Origin: Mycobacterium kansasii ATCC 12478
Lineage (GTDB): Bacteria; Actinomycetota; Actinomycetes; Mycobacteriales; Mycobacteriaceae
Length of the DNA stretch: 64,000 nt
Assembly (NCBI RefSeq): GCF_000157895.3
Contig: NC_022663.1
Location: forward strand, 5,146,001-5,210,000
Reading direction: 5' to 3'
Part shown: one piece after another, positions 26,024 through 34,761 of the stretch
Layout of the letters: each line of letters opens with the position of its first letter
How positions within the stretch are numbered: the first letter of the stretch is position 1
Notes under the pieces: generated by a model
Databases searched by the model: none
Seen by the model: the letters and a program-made list of their open reading frames with translations, nothing else
What the model was told of the DNA's origin: nothing
Translations under genes and position numbers: made by a program

Positions 26024-26869
26024 GTGACCAGTTCGAATGACTCACATTGGCAGCGGCCGGACGGTTCCCCCGGGCCAACCGCGGGACGCCCCGTCTCGGC
26101 AAGCCTGGTCGACCCCGAAGATGATCTGAGCCCCGGCGGCTACTCCGGCGACTTTGGAAATACCGGCACCACCACCGTCATCCCGCCCTATGACCCCGCC
26201 AATTCCGGTGCGGTCAGCTCGGGATATCACCTGCTTGACGCGCAGGAGCCGCTACCGTACGCCCAGCCGCAGCCCGCCGGGCGGCCGGTGCCGTCAGCGC
26301 CCGCGATCGATATCGACGCCGACGACGAGCGAGTACGCGCCGCGGGCCGGCGCGGCACGCAGCATCTGGGTCTGCTGGTGTTGCGCGTCGGGCTGGGCGC
26401 GGTCCTGATAGCCCACGGATTGCAGAAGCTGTTCGGCTGGTGGGGTGGCTCCGGGGTCACCGGATTCAAGAACTCACTGTCCGACGTCGGCTACCAGCAC
26501 GCCGACATCCTCGCCTATGTGGGTGCCGGCGGCGAGATCGTCGCCGGAGTGCTGTTGGTACTGGGCCTGTTCACCCCGCTGGCGGCGGCGGGAGCACTGG
26601 CCTTCCTGATCAATGGTTTGCTCGCAATGGTCTCGGCCCGGCCGCATTCGCACTTCACCTACTTCCTGCCGGACGGGAACGAATACCAGATCTCCCTGGT
26701 GGTGATGGCTGTTGCCGTCATCTTGAGCGGCCCCGGCCGCTACGGCCTCGACGCGGGCCGCGGCTGGGCACAACGCCCCTTTATCGGGTCATTTGTGGCG
26801 TTGCTGGCCGGCATCGCCGCCGGGATCGCCGTGTGGGTTTTCCTCAACGGCGTCAACCCGCTGGCCTGA
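26024..26869 (+). CDS. DoxX-family membrane protein, Rv3005c-type
   Basis: 281 residues from GTG 26024. About 120 N-terminal residues are hydrophilic and low-complexity (Pro, Asp, Gly-rich). A DoxX domain follows with four membrane segments, roughly LGLLVLRVGLGAVLIAHGLQ, the stretch around YVGAGGEIVAGVLLVLGLF, LAFLINGLLAMV and SLVVMAVAVIL, plus a final hydrophobic segment. The LFGWWGGSG loop is typical. In M. tuberculosis, Rv3005c has been reported to join superoxide dismutase SodA and the sulfurtransferase SseA in a membrane oxidative-stress complex. That role is transferred by homology; the partners are not in this window. Confidence 0.88.
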   Translation: MTSSNDSHWQRPDGSPGPTAGRPVSASLVDPEDDLSPGGYSGDFGNTGTTTVIPPYDPANSGAVSSGYHLLDAQEPLPYAQPQPAGRPVPSAPAIDIDADDERVRAAGRRGTQHLGLLVLRVGLGAVLIAHGLQKLFGWWGGSGVTGFKNSLSDVGYQHADILAYVGAGGEIVAGVLLVLGLFTPLAAAGALAFLINGLLAMVSARPHSHFTYFLPDGNEYQISLVVMAVAVILSGPGRYGLDAGRGWAQRPFIGSFVALLAGIAAGIAVWVFLNGVNPLA

Positions 26870-26875
26870 ACGCCC

Positions 26876-27283
26876 TTACCGGTAGGGATTGGGAATCCGC
26901 CCCGAGCTGGCCTCGGTCAATTGCGGCAGGGTCGAGAACGTGACCGCGGGCAATCGCAGCTCGGTACCGTCCTTGAGTCGGGCCCGCGCCCACGAACCCC
27001 GGTGGAACCGCAGGCCGTCGATGTCGTCCCAGCGCACCGTCCTGCTACCCAGCAGCGTCCGCACCGTCACCCCGTCGTCGTCGGCGACGGTACGCAGCCT
27101 GACGATCAATGCCGACAAAAGCACTGGGATAAGTAGCAGCGGCGCACTCGGCGGCCACGCCAGCACGGGTATGAGCAGTCCCAGGGTCGCAAATCCCACG
27201 GCCAGGTGTGCGATCGGTGACACCCTGATCACCACCGGTGAGCCAGTAACCACCCTCGTATCATTCCATCGTTCGCACGCCAT
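26876..27283 (-). CDS. cfp6: Low-molecular-weight antigen Cfp6 (bacterial PH domain)
   Basis: 135 residues from ATG 27283 (MACERWNDTR). A still earlier in-frame start at 27310 exists, and the annotated M. tuberculosis protein starts later, near PIAHLAVGF, so the start is uncertain. Two hydrophobic helices (LAVGFATLGLLIPVLAW and LLLIPVLLSALIV) precede a small PH-like domain (GVTVRTLLGSRTVRWDDIDG, RFHRGSWARARLKDGTELRL) ending SSGRIPNPYR. It is probably membrane-attached with the PH domain in the cytoplasm; function unknown. It converges on the DoxX gene and is divergent from the ilv leader. Confidence 0.88.
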   Translation of the reverse strand: MACERWNDTRVVTGSPVVIRVSPIAHLAVGFATLGLLIPVLAWPPSAPLLLIPVLLSALIVRLRTVADDDGVTVRTLLGSRTVRWDDIDGLRFHRGSWARARLKDGTELRLPAVTFSTLPQLTEASSGRIPNPYR

Positions 27284-27397
27284 ACCGCGGCCGCGCGGTC
27301 CCACCCACACGCGCGGCGGTGTGACGGCACCGGATTTGACGGCTGAGCTGTACGAAGGCTACCGTCAGACGCTATGGATACCGCCGGAGAGCCCGGA

Positions 27398-27445
27398 ATG
27401 CTCCCCACAATGCTTGTAGTACTTGGTCGGCGCGTTGGTGCCTGA
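27398..27445 (+). CDS. Leader peptide of the ilvBNC operon
   Basis: A 15-codon ORF, MLPTMLVVLGRRVGA and stop, with GGAGA (27386-27390) 7 nt before its ATG. Three Leu and three Val codons, with a clustered Leu-Val-Val-Leu, make it suited to sense branched-chain aminoacyl-tRNA. The last codons lie inside the 5' arm of the 27430-27470 hairpin. A shorter form could start at the internal ATG 27410. Confidence 0.75.
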   Translation: MLPTMLVVLGRRVGA

Positions 27446-27470
27446 CTAGGTCGATCGAGCACCAACGCGC
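27430..27470 (+). promoter_or_regulatory. Leader hairpin overlapping the ilv leader-peptide 3' end
   Basis: A perfect 12-bp inverted repeat, GCGCGTTGGTGC (27430-27441) with GCACCAACGCGC (27459-27470), and a 17-nt loop. The 5' arm overlaps the final leader-peptide codons, so a ribosome stalled on the Val/Leu codons would alter its folding. In the attenuation model this is the pause structure or an alternative to the terminator that follows directly. Confidence 0.7.
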
Positions 27471-27509
27471 AACCCTCGTGCAGCAGCTGAGCTGGCGGGG
27501 GTTTTTTCT
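27471..27509 (+). terminator. Attenuator terminator before ilvB
   Basis: AACCCTCG pairs with CGGGGGTT (one G-U), enclosing a CAGC-TGA-GCTG inner hairpin, followed by a T-rich tract (TTTTTTCTT ending near 27510). It lies 46 bp before the ilvB GTG and after the leader ORF, as expected for a factor-independent attenuator. Confidence 0.75.
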
Positions 27510-27554
27510 TGCCCACCAACGAGACCGCCACCGCAATAAAGGATTAACAGGACA

Positions 27555-29399
27555 GTGAGCGCACCAACGAAGCCACACTCACCGACATCGCAAGGCGGGG
27601 AAAACGGCGCCAAACCGTCGCTGCCCCAACCCAGACATGTTGCGCCGCAGCAACTTACCGGGGCGCAGGCGGTCATCCGGTCCCTGGAAGAGCTCGACGT
27701 CGACGTCATCTTCGGAATTCCGGGCGGCGCTGTGTTGCCGGTATATGACCCGCTGTTCGACTCCCAGAAGCTGCGCCACGTGCTGGTCCGCCACGAGCAG
27801 GGCGCCGGCCACGCCGCCAGCGGCTACGCGCACGCCACCGGCCGGGTGGGGGTGTGCATGGCGACGTCGGGGCCGGGTGCGACCAACCTGGTGACGCCGC
27901 TGGCGGACGCGCAGATGGACTCGATACCGGTGGTCGCCATCACCGGTCAGGTCGGCCGCGGGCTGATCGGCACCGACGCCTTCCAGGAGGCCGACATCTC
28001 CGGTATCACGATGCCGATCACCAAGCACAACTTCCTGGTCCGCAGCGGCGACGAAATTCCCCGGGTGATCGCCGAGGCATTCCACATCGCGGCATCTGGT
28101 CGTCCCGGAGCCGTGCTCGTCGATATCCCCAAGGACGTGCTGCAGGGCCAGTGCACCTTCAGCTGGCCGCCGCGGATGGATCTGCCCGGCTACAAGCCCA
28201 ACACCAAACCGCACAACCGCCAGATCCGTGCTGCCGCCAAGCTGATCGCCGCCGCGCGCAAGCCGGTGCTGTACGTCGGCGGCGGCGTCATCCGGGGCGA
28301 GGCGACGCAGCAGCTGCGGGAACTGGCCGAACTGACGGGCATTCCGGTGGTCACGACGCTGATGGCTCGCGGGGCGTTCCCCGACAGCCACGGGCAGAAC
28401 CTTGGCATGCCCGGCATGCACGGCACGGTGGCTGCCGTGGCGGCACTGCAGCGTAGTGACCTGCTGATCGCGCTGGGCACCCGTTTCGACGACCGGGTCA
28501 CCGGAAAGCTCGACTCCTTCGCTCCGGAAGCCAAGGTCATTCACGCCGACATCGATCCGGCCGAGATCGGCAAGAACCGGCACGCCGATGTCCCGATCGT
28601 GGCCGACGTCAAGGCCGTCATCGCCGAACTCATTGCGATGCTGCGCCACTACGACATTCCCGGCACCCTCGAGCTCAGCGAGTGGTGGGCGTATCTCGAA
28701 GGCGTTCGAAAGACCTATCCGCTGAGCTACGGGCCGCAGAGCGACGGCAGCCTCAGTCCTGAATACGTGATCGAGAAGCTGGGCGAAATCGCCGGCCCGG
28801 ACGCCGTGTATGTCGCCGGCGTCGGCCAGCATCAAATGTGGGCGGCGCAGTTCATCAAGTACGAAAAGCCCCGCACCTGGCTCAATTCCGGCGGGCTGGG
28901 CACCATGGGGTTCGCCATCCCGGCGGCCATGGGCGCCAAGATCGCGTTGCCGGACACCGAGGTATGGGCCATCGACGGTGACGGCTGTTTCCAGATGACC
29001 AACCAGGAGCTGGCCACCTGTGCCATCGAGGGCATACCGATCAAGGTGGCGTTGATCAACAACGGGAATCTGGGCATGGTGCGGCAGTGGCAGAGCCTGT
29101 TCTACGAGGAGCGCTACTCCCAGACCGACCTGGCCACCCACTCGCACCGAATCCCCGACTTCGTCAAGCTGGCCGAGGCGTTGGGCTGTGTCGGATTGCG
29201 TTGCGAGCGTGCCGAAGACGTCGTCGACGTGATCAACCAGGCCCGGGCGATCAACGACTGCCCGGTGGTGATCGACTTCATCGTCGGCGCCGACGCACAG
29301 GTGTGGCCGATGGTGGCCGCCGGCACCAGCAACGACGAGATCCAGGCCGCCCGCGGCATCCGTCCCCTGTTCGACGACGAAAGTGAAGGGCACGCCTGA
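27555..29399 (+). CDS. ilvB: Acetolactate synthase large subunit
   Basis: 614 residues from a GTG start. A ThDP enzyme with the catalytic Glu in VRHEQGAGHAASGYAH, the FAD-binding middle domain, and the ThDP-Mg motif GDGCFQMTNQELATCAIEGI running to NNGN. It condenses two pyruvates to acetolactate, or pyruvate with 2-oxobutyrate, the first common step to Val, Leu and Ile. It is the target of sulfonylurea-type inhibitors. The TGA overlaps the ilvN ATG by one base, followed by ilvC after 21 bp, so this is a three-gene operon controlled by the leader upstream. It corresponds to ilvB1 of M. tuberculosis. Confidence 0.98.
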   Translation: MSAPTKPHSPTSQGGENGAKPSLPQPRHVAPQQLTGAQAVIRSLEELDVDVIFGIPGGAVLPVYDPLFDSQKLRHVLVRHEQGAGHAASGYAHATGRVGVCMATSGPGATNLVTPLADAQMDSIPVVAITGQVGRGLIGTDAFQEADISGITMPITKHNFLVRSGDEIPRVIAEAFHIAASGRPGAVLVDIPKDVLQGQCTFSWPPRMDLPGYKPNTKPHNRQIRAAAKLIAAARKPVLYVGGGVIRGEATQQLRELAELTGIPVVTTLMARGAFPDSHGQNLGMPGMHGTVAAVAALQRSDLLIALGTRFDDRVTGKLDSFAPEAKVIHADIDPAEIGKNRHADVPIVADVKAVIAELIAMLRHYDIPGTLELSEWWAYLEGVRKTYPLSYGPQSDGSLSPEYVIEKLGEIAGPDAVYVAGVGQHQMWAAQFIKYEKPRTWLNSGGLGTMGFAIPAAMGAKIALPDTEVWAIDGDGCFQMTNQELATCAIEGIPIKVALINNGNLGMVRQWQSLFYEERYSQTDLATHSHRIPDFVKLAEALGCVGLRCERAEDVVDVINQARAINDCPVVIDFIVGADAQVWPMVAAGTSNDEIQAARGIRPLFDDESEGHA

Positions 29400-29917
29400 T
29401 GAGCAGCAGTTCGTCGCCCAAGACACACACGCTCTCGGTGCTGGTGGAAGACAAGCCCGGCGTGCTGGCGCGCGTCGCGGCGCTGTTCTCCCGGCGCGGC
29501 TTCAACATCGAGTCGTTGGCGGTGGGCGCAACCGAGCAGAAGGACATGTCGCGGATGACCATCGTGGTCGCCTGCGAGGAGACCCCGCTCGAGCAGGTCA
29601 CCAAGCAGCTGAACAAGCTGATCAACGTCATCAAGATCATCGAACAGGACGAGGAGCAGTCGGTATCCCGGGAATTGGCGCTGATCAAGGTCCGCGCCGA
29701 CGCCGGTACCCGCAGTCAGGTGATCGAAGCGGTAAACCTCTTCCGCGCCAACGTGATTGACGTATCTCCGGAATCCTTGACCGTAGAGGCCACCGGTAAC
29801 CGCGGCAAGCTCGAGGCGTTGCTGCGAGTATTGGAGCCCTTCGGTATCCGCGAAATCGCCCAATCCGGAATGGTGTCGTTGTCCCGCGGCCCGCGGTGTA
29901 TCGGCACTGTCAAATAA
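29399..29917 (+). CDS. ilvN: Acetolactate synthase small (regulatory) subunit
   Basis: 172 residues. An N-terminal ACT domain (LSVLVEDKPGVLARVAALFS and FNIESLAVG) binds valine for feedback inhibition. A C-terminal ACT-like domain (ELALIKVRAD, then GNRGKLEALLRVLEPFGIREI) completes the subunit. It assembles with IlvB and stimulates it. The start overlaps the ilvB stop, consistent with stoichiometric coupled translation. Confidence 0.97.
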   Translation: MSSSSSPKTHTLSVLVEDKPGVLARVAALFSRRGFNIESLAVGATEQKDMSRMTIVVACEETPLEQVTKQLNKLINVIKIIEQDEEQSVSRELALIKVRADAGTRSQVIEAVNLFRANVIDVSPESLTVEATGNRGKLEALLRVLEPFGIREIAQSGMVSLSRGPRCIGTVK

Positions 29918-29938
29918 CTAACAAGGAGTGACTCAACA

Positions 29939-30952
29939 GTGGCATTAGAGATGTTCTACGACGACGACGCAGACCTGTCGATCATTCAGGGCCGCAAGGT
30001 CGGCGTCATCGGCTACGGCAGCCAAGGCCATGCGCACTCGCTGAGCCTGCGCGACTCCGGCGTGCAGGTGCGCGTCGGGCTGAAGGAGGGCTCCAAGTCG
30101 CGGGCCAAGGTCGAAGAGCAGGGTCTGGAGGTCGACACGCCGGCCGAGGTTGCCAAGTGGGCCGATGTGATCATGTTGTTGGCTCCCGACACCGCCCAGG
30201 CGGAGATCTTCTCCAACGACATCGAGCCCAACTTGAAGCCCGGCGACGCGTTGTTCTTCGGTCACGGCCTCAACATTCACTTCAACCTGATCAAGCCGCC
30301 CGCCGACGTTACGGTCGCGATGGTCGCGCCGAAGGGACCCGGCCATCTGGTGCGCCGCCAATTCGTGGACGGCAAGGGTGTGCCCTGCCTGATCGCGGTC
30401 GACCAGGACCCGACCGGAAACGGTGAGGCGCTGGCGCTGTCCTACGCCAAGGCCATCGGCGGCACCCGTGCCGGCGTCATCAAGACGACGTTCAAAGACG
30501 AGACCGAGACCGACCTGTTCGGTGAACAGGCCGTATTGTGCGGCGGCACTGAGGAATTGGTGAAGGCCGGGTTCGACGTGATGGTCGAGGCGGGCTACCC
30601 GCCGGAAATGGCGTACTTCGAGGTGCTGCACGAACTGAAGCTGATCGTCGACCTGATGTATGAAGGCGGGATCGCGCGGATGAACTACTCGGTGTCCGAC
30701 ACCGCGGAATTCGGCGGCTACCTGTCGGGCCCGCGCGTCATCGACGCCAGCACCAAGGACCGGATGCGCGAGATCCTGCGCGAGATCCAGGACGGCACGT
30801 TCGTCAAGAAGCTGGTCGCCAACGTTGAGGGCGGCAACAAGGAACTCGAGCAGCTGCGCAAGGAGAATGCCGAGCATCCCATCGAGGTCACCGGCAAGAA
30901 GCTGCGCGACCTGATGAGCTGGGTGGACCGGCCCATCACCGAAACCGCGTAG
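29939..30952 (+). CDS. ilvC: Ketol-acid reductoisomerase
   Basis: 337 residues from GTG 29939, with AAGGAG 12 bp upstream; the internal ATG in LEMFYDDDADL would give the 333-residue form. Class I enzyme: NADPH site GVIGYGSQGHAHSLSLRDSG, then the all-helical knotted domain with metal ligands in ETETDLFGEQAVLCGG and EVLHELKLIVDLMYEGG. It converts acetolactate to dihydroxyisovalerate. It is the last gene of the ilv operon, and the strong inverted repeat just downstream separates it from the convergent wrbA. Confidence 0.98.
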   Translation: MALEMFYDDDADLSIIQGRKVGVIGYGSQGHAHSLSLRDSGVQVRVGLKEGSKSRAKVEEQGLEVDTPAEVAKWADVIMLLAPDTAQAEIFSNDIEPNLKPGDALFFGHGLNIHFNLIKPPADVTVAMVAPKGPGHLVRRQFVDGKGVPCLIAVDQDPTGNGEALALSYAKAIGGTRAGVIKTTFKDETETDLFGEQAVLCGGTEELVKAGFDVMVEAGYPPEMAYFEVLHELKLIVDLMYEGGIARMNYSVSDTAEFGGYLSGPRVIDASTKDRMREILREIQDGTFVKKLVANVEGGNKELEQLRKENAEHPIEVTGKKLRDLMSWVDRPITETA

Positions 30953-30966
30953 TCGCTGTTTCGCCG

Positions 30967-31023
30967 AGCAGACGCAAAAGCCCCCAATTTGTCGGCGTAG
31001 TAGTGGGGGATTTTGCGTCTGCT
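30967..31023. terminator. Bidirectional terminator-like inverted repeat, GCAGACGC family
   Basis: Arms 30967-30986 and 31004-31023 match at 19 of 20 positions, with a 17-nt loop. An A-run on one side of the stem and a T-run on the other (CAAAAG / ATTTTG) give it terminator character in both directions. It fills the gap between the convergent ilvC and wrbA. The arms share AGCAGACGC with the 19931-19992 repeat. Confidence 0.75.
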
Positions 31024-31027
31024 GGCG

Positions 31028-31627
31028 CTAAGAGGTGAGGCGCCCCGCCACCTCAACCACCCTGCGCGCCAGGTGGTCTAAGGCGTTGACCGTGGGCTCG
31101 TCGAACTCGTGGATGTTGTCGTGAGTGGATACCAGGCTTGCGCCGTAGGGGTTGCCGTCCACGAATTTCAGCGGGTCGGTGTATCCCGGCGGCACGATGA
31201 TGCCACCGAAATGCATCAGCGTGACGTACAGGGTGAGCAGGGTGGTCTCCTGACCGCCGTGCAGGGTGTTGCTCGACGTGAACGCCGCATACAATTTGTC
31301 TGCGAGTTTGCCCTCGGCCCACAGTCCGCCCAACGAGTCGAGGAAATTTCGCAATTGCGCTGCGACGCAGCCGAAACGGGTGGGTGAACCGAAAATCACC
31401 GCGTCGGCCCAGACGATGTCCTCACCGGTGGCCGCTGGAAGGTCCTTGGTCGCTTCGTAATTCGCCGTCCACGCGGGATTGTGGGCAAACGATGCGGGGT
31501 CGCGGGTCTCGGCGACGGGCCGGACCCGGACTTCGGCGCCGGCGGCCTCGGCCGCCGCGGCGATGCGCTGCGCCATCGTCGTTCCATGGCCGGTAGCTGA
31601 GTAGTAGATGACCGCAAGTTTCGTCAT
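31028..31627 (-). CDS. wrbA: NAD(P)H:quinone oxidoreductase, WrbA family
   Basis: 199 residues. Flavodoxin-like fold with the FMN-phosphate loop YYSATGHGTTMAQRIA, FGSPTRFGCVAAQLRNFLD and the late SSNTLHGGQETTLLTLY / HFGGIIVPPGY segments that set WrbA apart from flavodoxins. It probably performs two-electron quinone reduction as protection from redox cycling. Its ATG overlaps the stop of the upstream FAD oxidoreductase gene by 4 bp (ATGA), so the two are likely translationally coupled. Confidence 0.92.
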   Translation of the reverse strand: MTKLAVIYYSATGHGTTMAQRIAAAAEAAGAEVRVRPVAETRDPASFAHNPAWTANYEATKDLPAATGEDIVWADAVIFGSPTRFGCVAAQLRNFLDSLGGLWAEGKLADKLYAAFTSSNTLHGGQETTLLTLYVTLMHFGGIIVPPGYTDPLKFVDGNPYGASLVSTHDNIHEFDEPTVNALDHLARRVVEVAGRLTS

Positions 31628-33054
31628 GGACTCAGCTTAGGCATGTCGGTGATGCCGAATTCGTGCCGCAGCAGGGTGCGTGCGGCGTAATAACCGGACA
31701 TGCCGTGCACCCCGGGGCCGGGTGGAGTGGCCGCCGAACACAGGTACACCCCGGGAACCGGTGTGCGCCAAGGGTTAAGGCGTGGCGTGGGTCCGGCGAT
31801 CGCACGCCACACGGAGTTGGCACCCACGGAGATATCGCCACCGACATAGTTAGCGTTGTGCTCGACCATTCGTGCGGCGGGCACGGAACGTGCTGCGACG
31901 ACGACGTCGCGGAAGCCGGGTGCCAGCCGCTCGACGACCCGGGTCACCGTCTCGGTCGCATCGACCGTCGAGCCCGAAGGGACGTGGGCGTACGTCCAGA
32001 AGGGACGCCGGCCGGCGCCATCCACTCGGCCGGGATCGGCCAGGTGCGGGCTTGCGGCCAGCACCATCGGCCAGTCGGCGTGGCGCCCGGCCGCGACCTC
32101 TGCCTCGGCGCGCGCCATCTGCTCGCGGGTGCCGCCGAGGTGAAGCGTCGGGGCCTGGCTGAGCCGCGAATCCGGCCACGGGATCTCGTCGCTGAGCACG
32201 AAGTCGACTTTGGCAGCGCCGGAACCGAATCGATAGCGCCGCAATGCCTTAGCGTACCGATCTGGAAGGGCGTCGCGGTAGACGTGCAGCAGCGTCGTGG
32301 GCGCCGTATCGAACACCACGACACCGCCGGGCGGAGATGTAACCTCGACGCCCGCCGTCAGCTCACCGCCGTGTGCCCGCAGATCGTCGATCAACGCGTC
32401 GGCGATCACCTGGCTGCCGCCCACCGGGATGGGCCAGCCGACCGAATGGGCGAGGGTAGCCAGCATGAGCCCGGCACCCGCCGACACCAGTGACGGCAAC
32501 CGTGAAATGGCATGGGCCGCAACGCCGGTGAACAGCGCCCGGGAATCTTCGCCCGCCAGCGATCGCCACGCGGGCGTACCCTGGGCCAGCATTCGCAACC
32601 CGAGATGCATGGCCGGCAGCAACGCGGCGGGCACCGAACGTTTGTCGCCAAGCATAAAGTCCACGACAGCAGCAAAATTCGTCACCAGCGGGCCGAGCAG
32701 CCGTCGCCAGGACGCACCGTCATCCAATTCGGTGCTGGTGCGGGCCAGGTCATGGTAGGCGATGGCCGCTGGCCGCCCCGGCAGCGGGTTGGCATACGCG
32801 ATCTCCGGTACGGCCAGTGTCACACCGCGCGCCGGGAGGTTGAACTCGGCGAAAAACGGCGACGCCAGCGCCAGCGGATGCACCGCTGAACACACGTCGT
32901 GTAAGACGCCGGGAAATTCGACGTCGGCCGCGCTGCGCGCGCCGCCGCCAAAGGTCGGTTGTGCCTCGATGACGTTTACTTTCAGCCCGGCCCGGGCGCA
33001 GATGACGGCTGCAGCCAACCCGTTGGGCCCGCTGCCGACGACGGTCACATCCAC
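31624..33054 (-). CDS. FAD-dependent oxidoreductase, phytoene-dehydrogenase-like (Rv2997-type)
   Basis: 476 residues from GTG 33054 (VDVTVVGSGPNGLAAAVI), the residue where the Rossmann motif begins; the open frame continues to 33375 but overlaps serA antisense and lacks homology. The GxGxxG FAD-binding motif is followed by FGGGARSAADVEFPG, and the C-terminal FAD motif is YLCSAATPPGPGVHGMSGYYA. These are features of the carotenoid/phytoene-desaturase-like amine-oxidase superfamily. The substrate is unknown; no carotenoid genes are nearby. It overlaps wrbA by 4 bp and is divergent from serA, with 110 bp between starts. Confidence 0.85.
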   Translation of the reverse strand: MDVTVVGSGPNGLAAAVICARAGLKVNVIEAQPTFGGGARSAADVEFPGVLHDVCSAVHPLALASPFFAEFNLPARGVTLAVPEIAYANPLPGRPAAIAYHDLARTSTELDDGASWRRLLGPLVTNFAAVVDFMLGDKRSVPAALLPAMHLGLRMLAQGTPAWRSLAGEDSRALFTGVAAHAISRLPSLVSAGAGLMLATLAHSVGWPIPVGGSQVIADALIDDLRAHGGELTAGVEVTSPPGGVVVFDTAPTTLLHVYRDALPDRYAKALRRYRFGSGAAKVDFVLSDEIPWPDSRLSQAPTLHLGGTREQMARAEAEVAAGRHADWPMVLAASPHLADPGRVDGAGRRPFWTYAHVPSGSTVDATETVTRVVERLAPGFRDVVVAARSVPAARMVEHNANYVGGDISVGANSVWRAIAGPTPRLNPWRTPVPGVYLCSAATPPGPGVHGMSGYYAARTLLRHEFGITDMPKLSP

Positions 33055-33164
33055 CCCTTGATTACAGCGGATGGGCCAATGGCTGCGACCCGCGGCGCCC
33101 GGCTCGGCCCCGCTGCGCCCGGCTCCGCCGCGCTGGCGATCGCGATCGCCGCTACGCTGTCCGG

Positions 33165-34751
33165 GTGAACTTGCCTGTTGTATTAATCGCCGACAAACTT
33201 GCCCAATCGACGGTCGCTGCCCTGGGAGACCAGGTGGAGGTGCGCTGGGTAGACGGTCCGGACCGCGCGAAGCTGCTGGCCGCAGTGCCCGAGGCCGACG
33301 CGCTGCTGGTACGGTCGGCCACCACCGTGGACGCCGAAGTGCTGGCCGCGGCTCCCAAGCTGAAAATCGTGGCACGTGCCGGCGTCGGGCTGGACAACGT
33401 CGACGTAGACGCCGCCACCGCGCGCGGCGTACTGGTGGTCAACGCCCCGACGTCGAACATCCACAGCGCCGCCGAGCATGCCATTGCGCTGCTGCTGGCC
33501 GCGGCCCGGCAGATCCCGGCCGCCGATGCCACGCTGCGCGTGCGCACCTGGAAGCGGTCCTCGTTCTCCGGCACCGAGATCTTCGGAAAGACCGTCGGCG
33601 TCGTCGGTTTGGGCCGCATCGGGCAGTTGGTCGCGCAGCGGGTCGCCGCGTTCGACGCCCACGTCGTCGCCTACGACCCGTACGTCTCACCCGCCCGCGC
33701 TGCGCAGCTCGGCATCGAATTGCTGCCCTTGGACGACCTGCTGGCCCGCGCCGACTTCATCTCGGTGCACCTGCCCAAGACGCCCGAGACCGCAGGTCTG
33801 ATCGACAAAGAAGCACTGGCCAAGACCAAGCCCGGCGTCATCATCGTCAACGCCGCCCGCGGCGGCCTGGTGGACGAGGCGGCGCTGGCCGACGCTATCG
33901 GCGGGGGCCACGTGCGCGCTGCCGGTCTTGACGTGTTCGCCAGCGAACCGTGCACCGACAGCCCGTTGTTCGACCTGCCGCAGGTGGTCGTCACACCGCA
34001 CCTGGGTGCGTCCACCGTGGAGGCCCAGGACCGGGCCGGGACCGACGTCGCCGAGAGCGTTCGACTGGCGCTGGCGGGGGAGTTCGTTCCCGACGCGGTC
34101 AACGTCGGCGCCGGAGTGGTCAGCGAAGAGGTGGCGCCCTGGCTGGACCTGGTGCGCAAGCTCGGAGTGCTGGCCGCCGCGCTGTCCGACGGCGCGCCGG
34201 TGTCGTTGTCGGTACAGGTTCGCGGTGAGCTTGCCTCCGAAGAGGTTGAGGTGCTGCGGCTTTCGGCGCTGCGCGGGCTGTTCTCGGCGGTGATCGACGA
34301 GCCGGTGACCTTTGTCAACGCCCCGGCGCTGGCCGCCGAGCGCGGGGTATCCGCCGAGATCACCAAGGCCTCCGAAAGCCCCAACCACCGCAGCGTCGTC
34401 GACGTTCGCGCAGTCGGCGCGGACGGCTCCGCCGTGAACGTCTCAGGCACGCTGTATGGCCCGCAACTGACCCAGAAGGTCGTGCAGATCAACGGTCGCC
34501 ACTTCGACATGCGTGCCGAGGGGATCAACTTGATCGTCCACTACGTCGACCAGCCGGGAGCCCTGGGCAAGATCGGCACCTTGCTGGGCGCGGCCGGGGT
34601 GAACATCCATGCCGCTCAATTGTCCGAGGACGTCGAGGGCCCGCGCGCGACGATCCTGCTGCGGCTGGATCAGGCTGTGCCCGACGATGTCCGGTCGGCG
34701 ATGGTGGCGGCAGTCGGCGCCAACAAAATCGAAGTGGTCGACCTGTCGTGA
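33165..34751 (+). CDS. serA: D-3-phosphoglycerate dehydrogenase SerA
   Basis: 528 residues, the long type, from a GTG. The catalytic and NAD-binding domains include TVGVVGLGRIGQLVAQRVAA, the active-site TAGLIDKEALAKTKPGVIIVN region and the catalytic His in VVVTPHLGASTVEAQDRAG. An intervening ASB domain (about 320-450) and a C-terminal ACT domain (INLIVHYVDQPGALGKIGTL) follow; in the mycobacterial enzyme these mediate serine inhibition. First step of the phosphorylated serine pathway. A GC-rich duplicated repeat separates it from leuB. Confidence 0.98.
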   Translation: MNLPVVLIADKLAQSTVAALGDQVEVRWVDGPDRAKLLAAVPEADALLVRSATTVDAEVLAAAPKLKIVARAGVGLDNVDVDAATARGVLVVNAPTSNIHSAAEHAIALLLAAARQIPAADATLRVRTWKRSSFSGTEIFGKTVGVVGLGRIGQLVAQRVAAFDAHVVAYDPYVSPARAAQLGIELLPLDDLLARADFISVHLPKTPETAGLIDKEALAKTKPGVIIVNAARGGLVDEAALADAIGGGHVRAAGLDVFASEPCTDSPLFDLPQVVVTPHLGASTVEAQDRAGTDVAESVRLALAGEFVPDAVNVGAGVVSEEVAPWLDLVRKLGVLAAALSDGAPVSLSVQVRGELASEEVEVLRLSALRGLFSAVIDEPVTFVNAPALAAERGVSAEITKASESPNHRSVVDVRAVGADGSAVNVSGTLYGPQLTQKVVQINGRHFDMRAEGINLIVHYVDQPGALGKIGTLLGAAGVNIHAAQLSEDVEGPRATILLRLDQAVPDDVRSAMVAAVGANKIEVVDLS

Positions 34752-34761
34752 AGCGCGCCGG

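Noticed and set aside
27284..27554. T-box riboswitch upstream of ilvB
   Set aside because: No specifier-loop or T-box consensus was seen; the leader-peptide attenuator explains the structure better.
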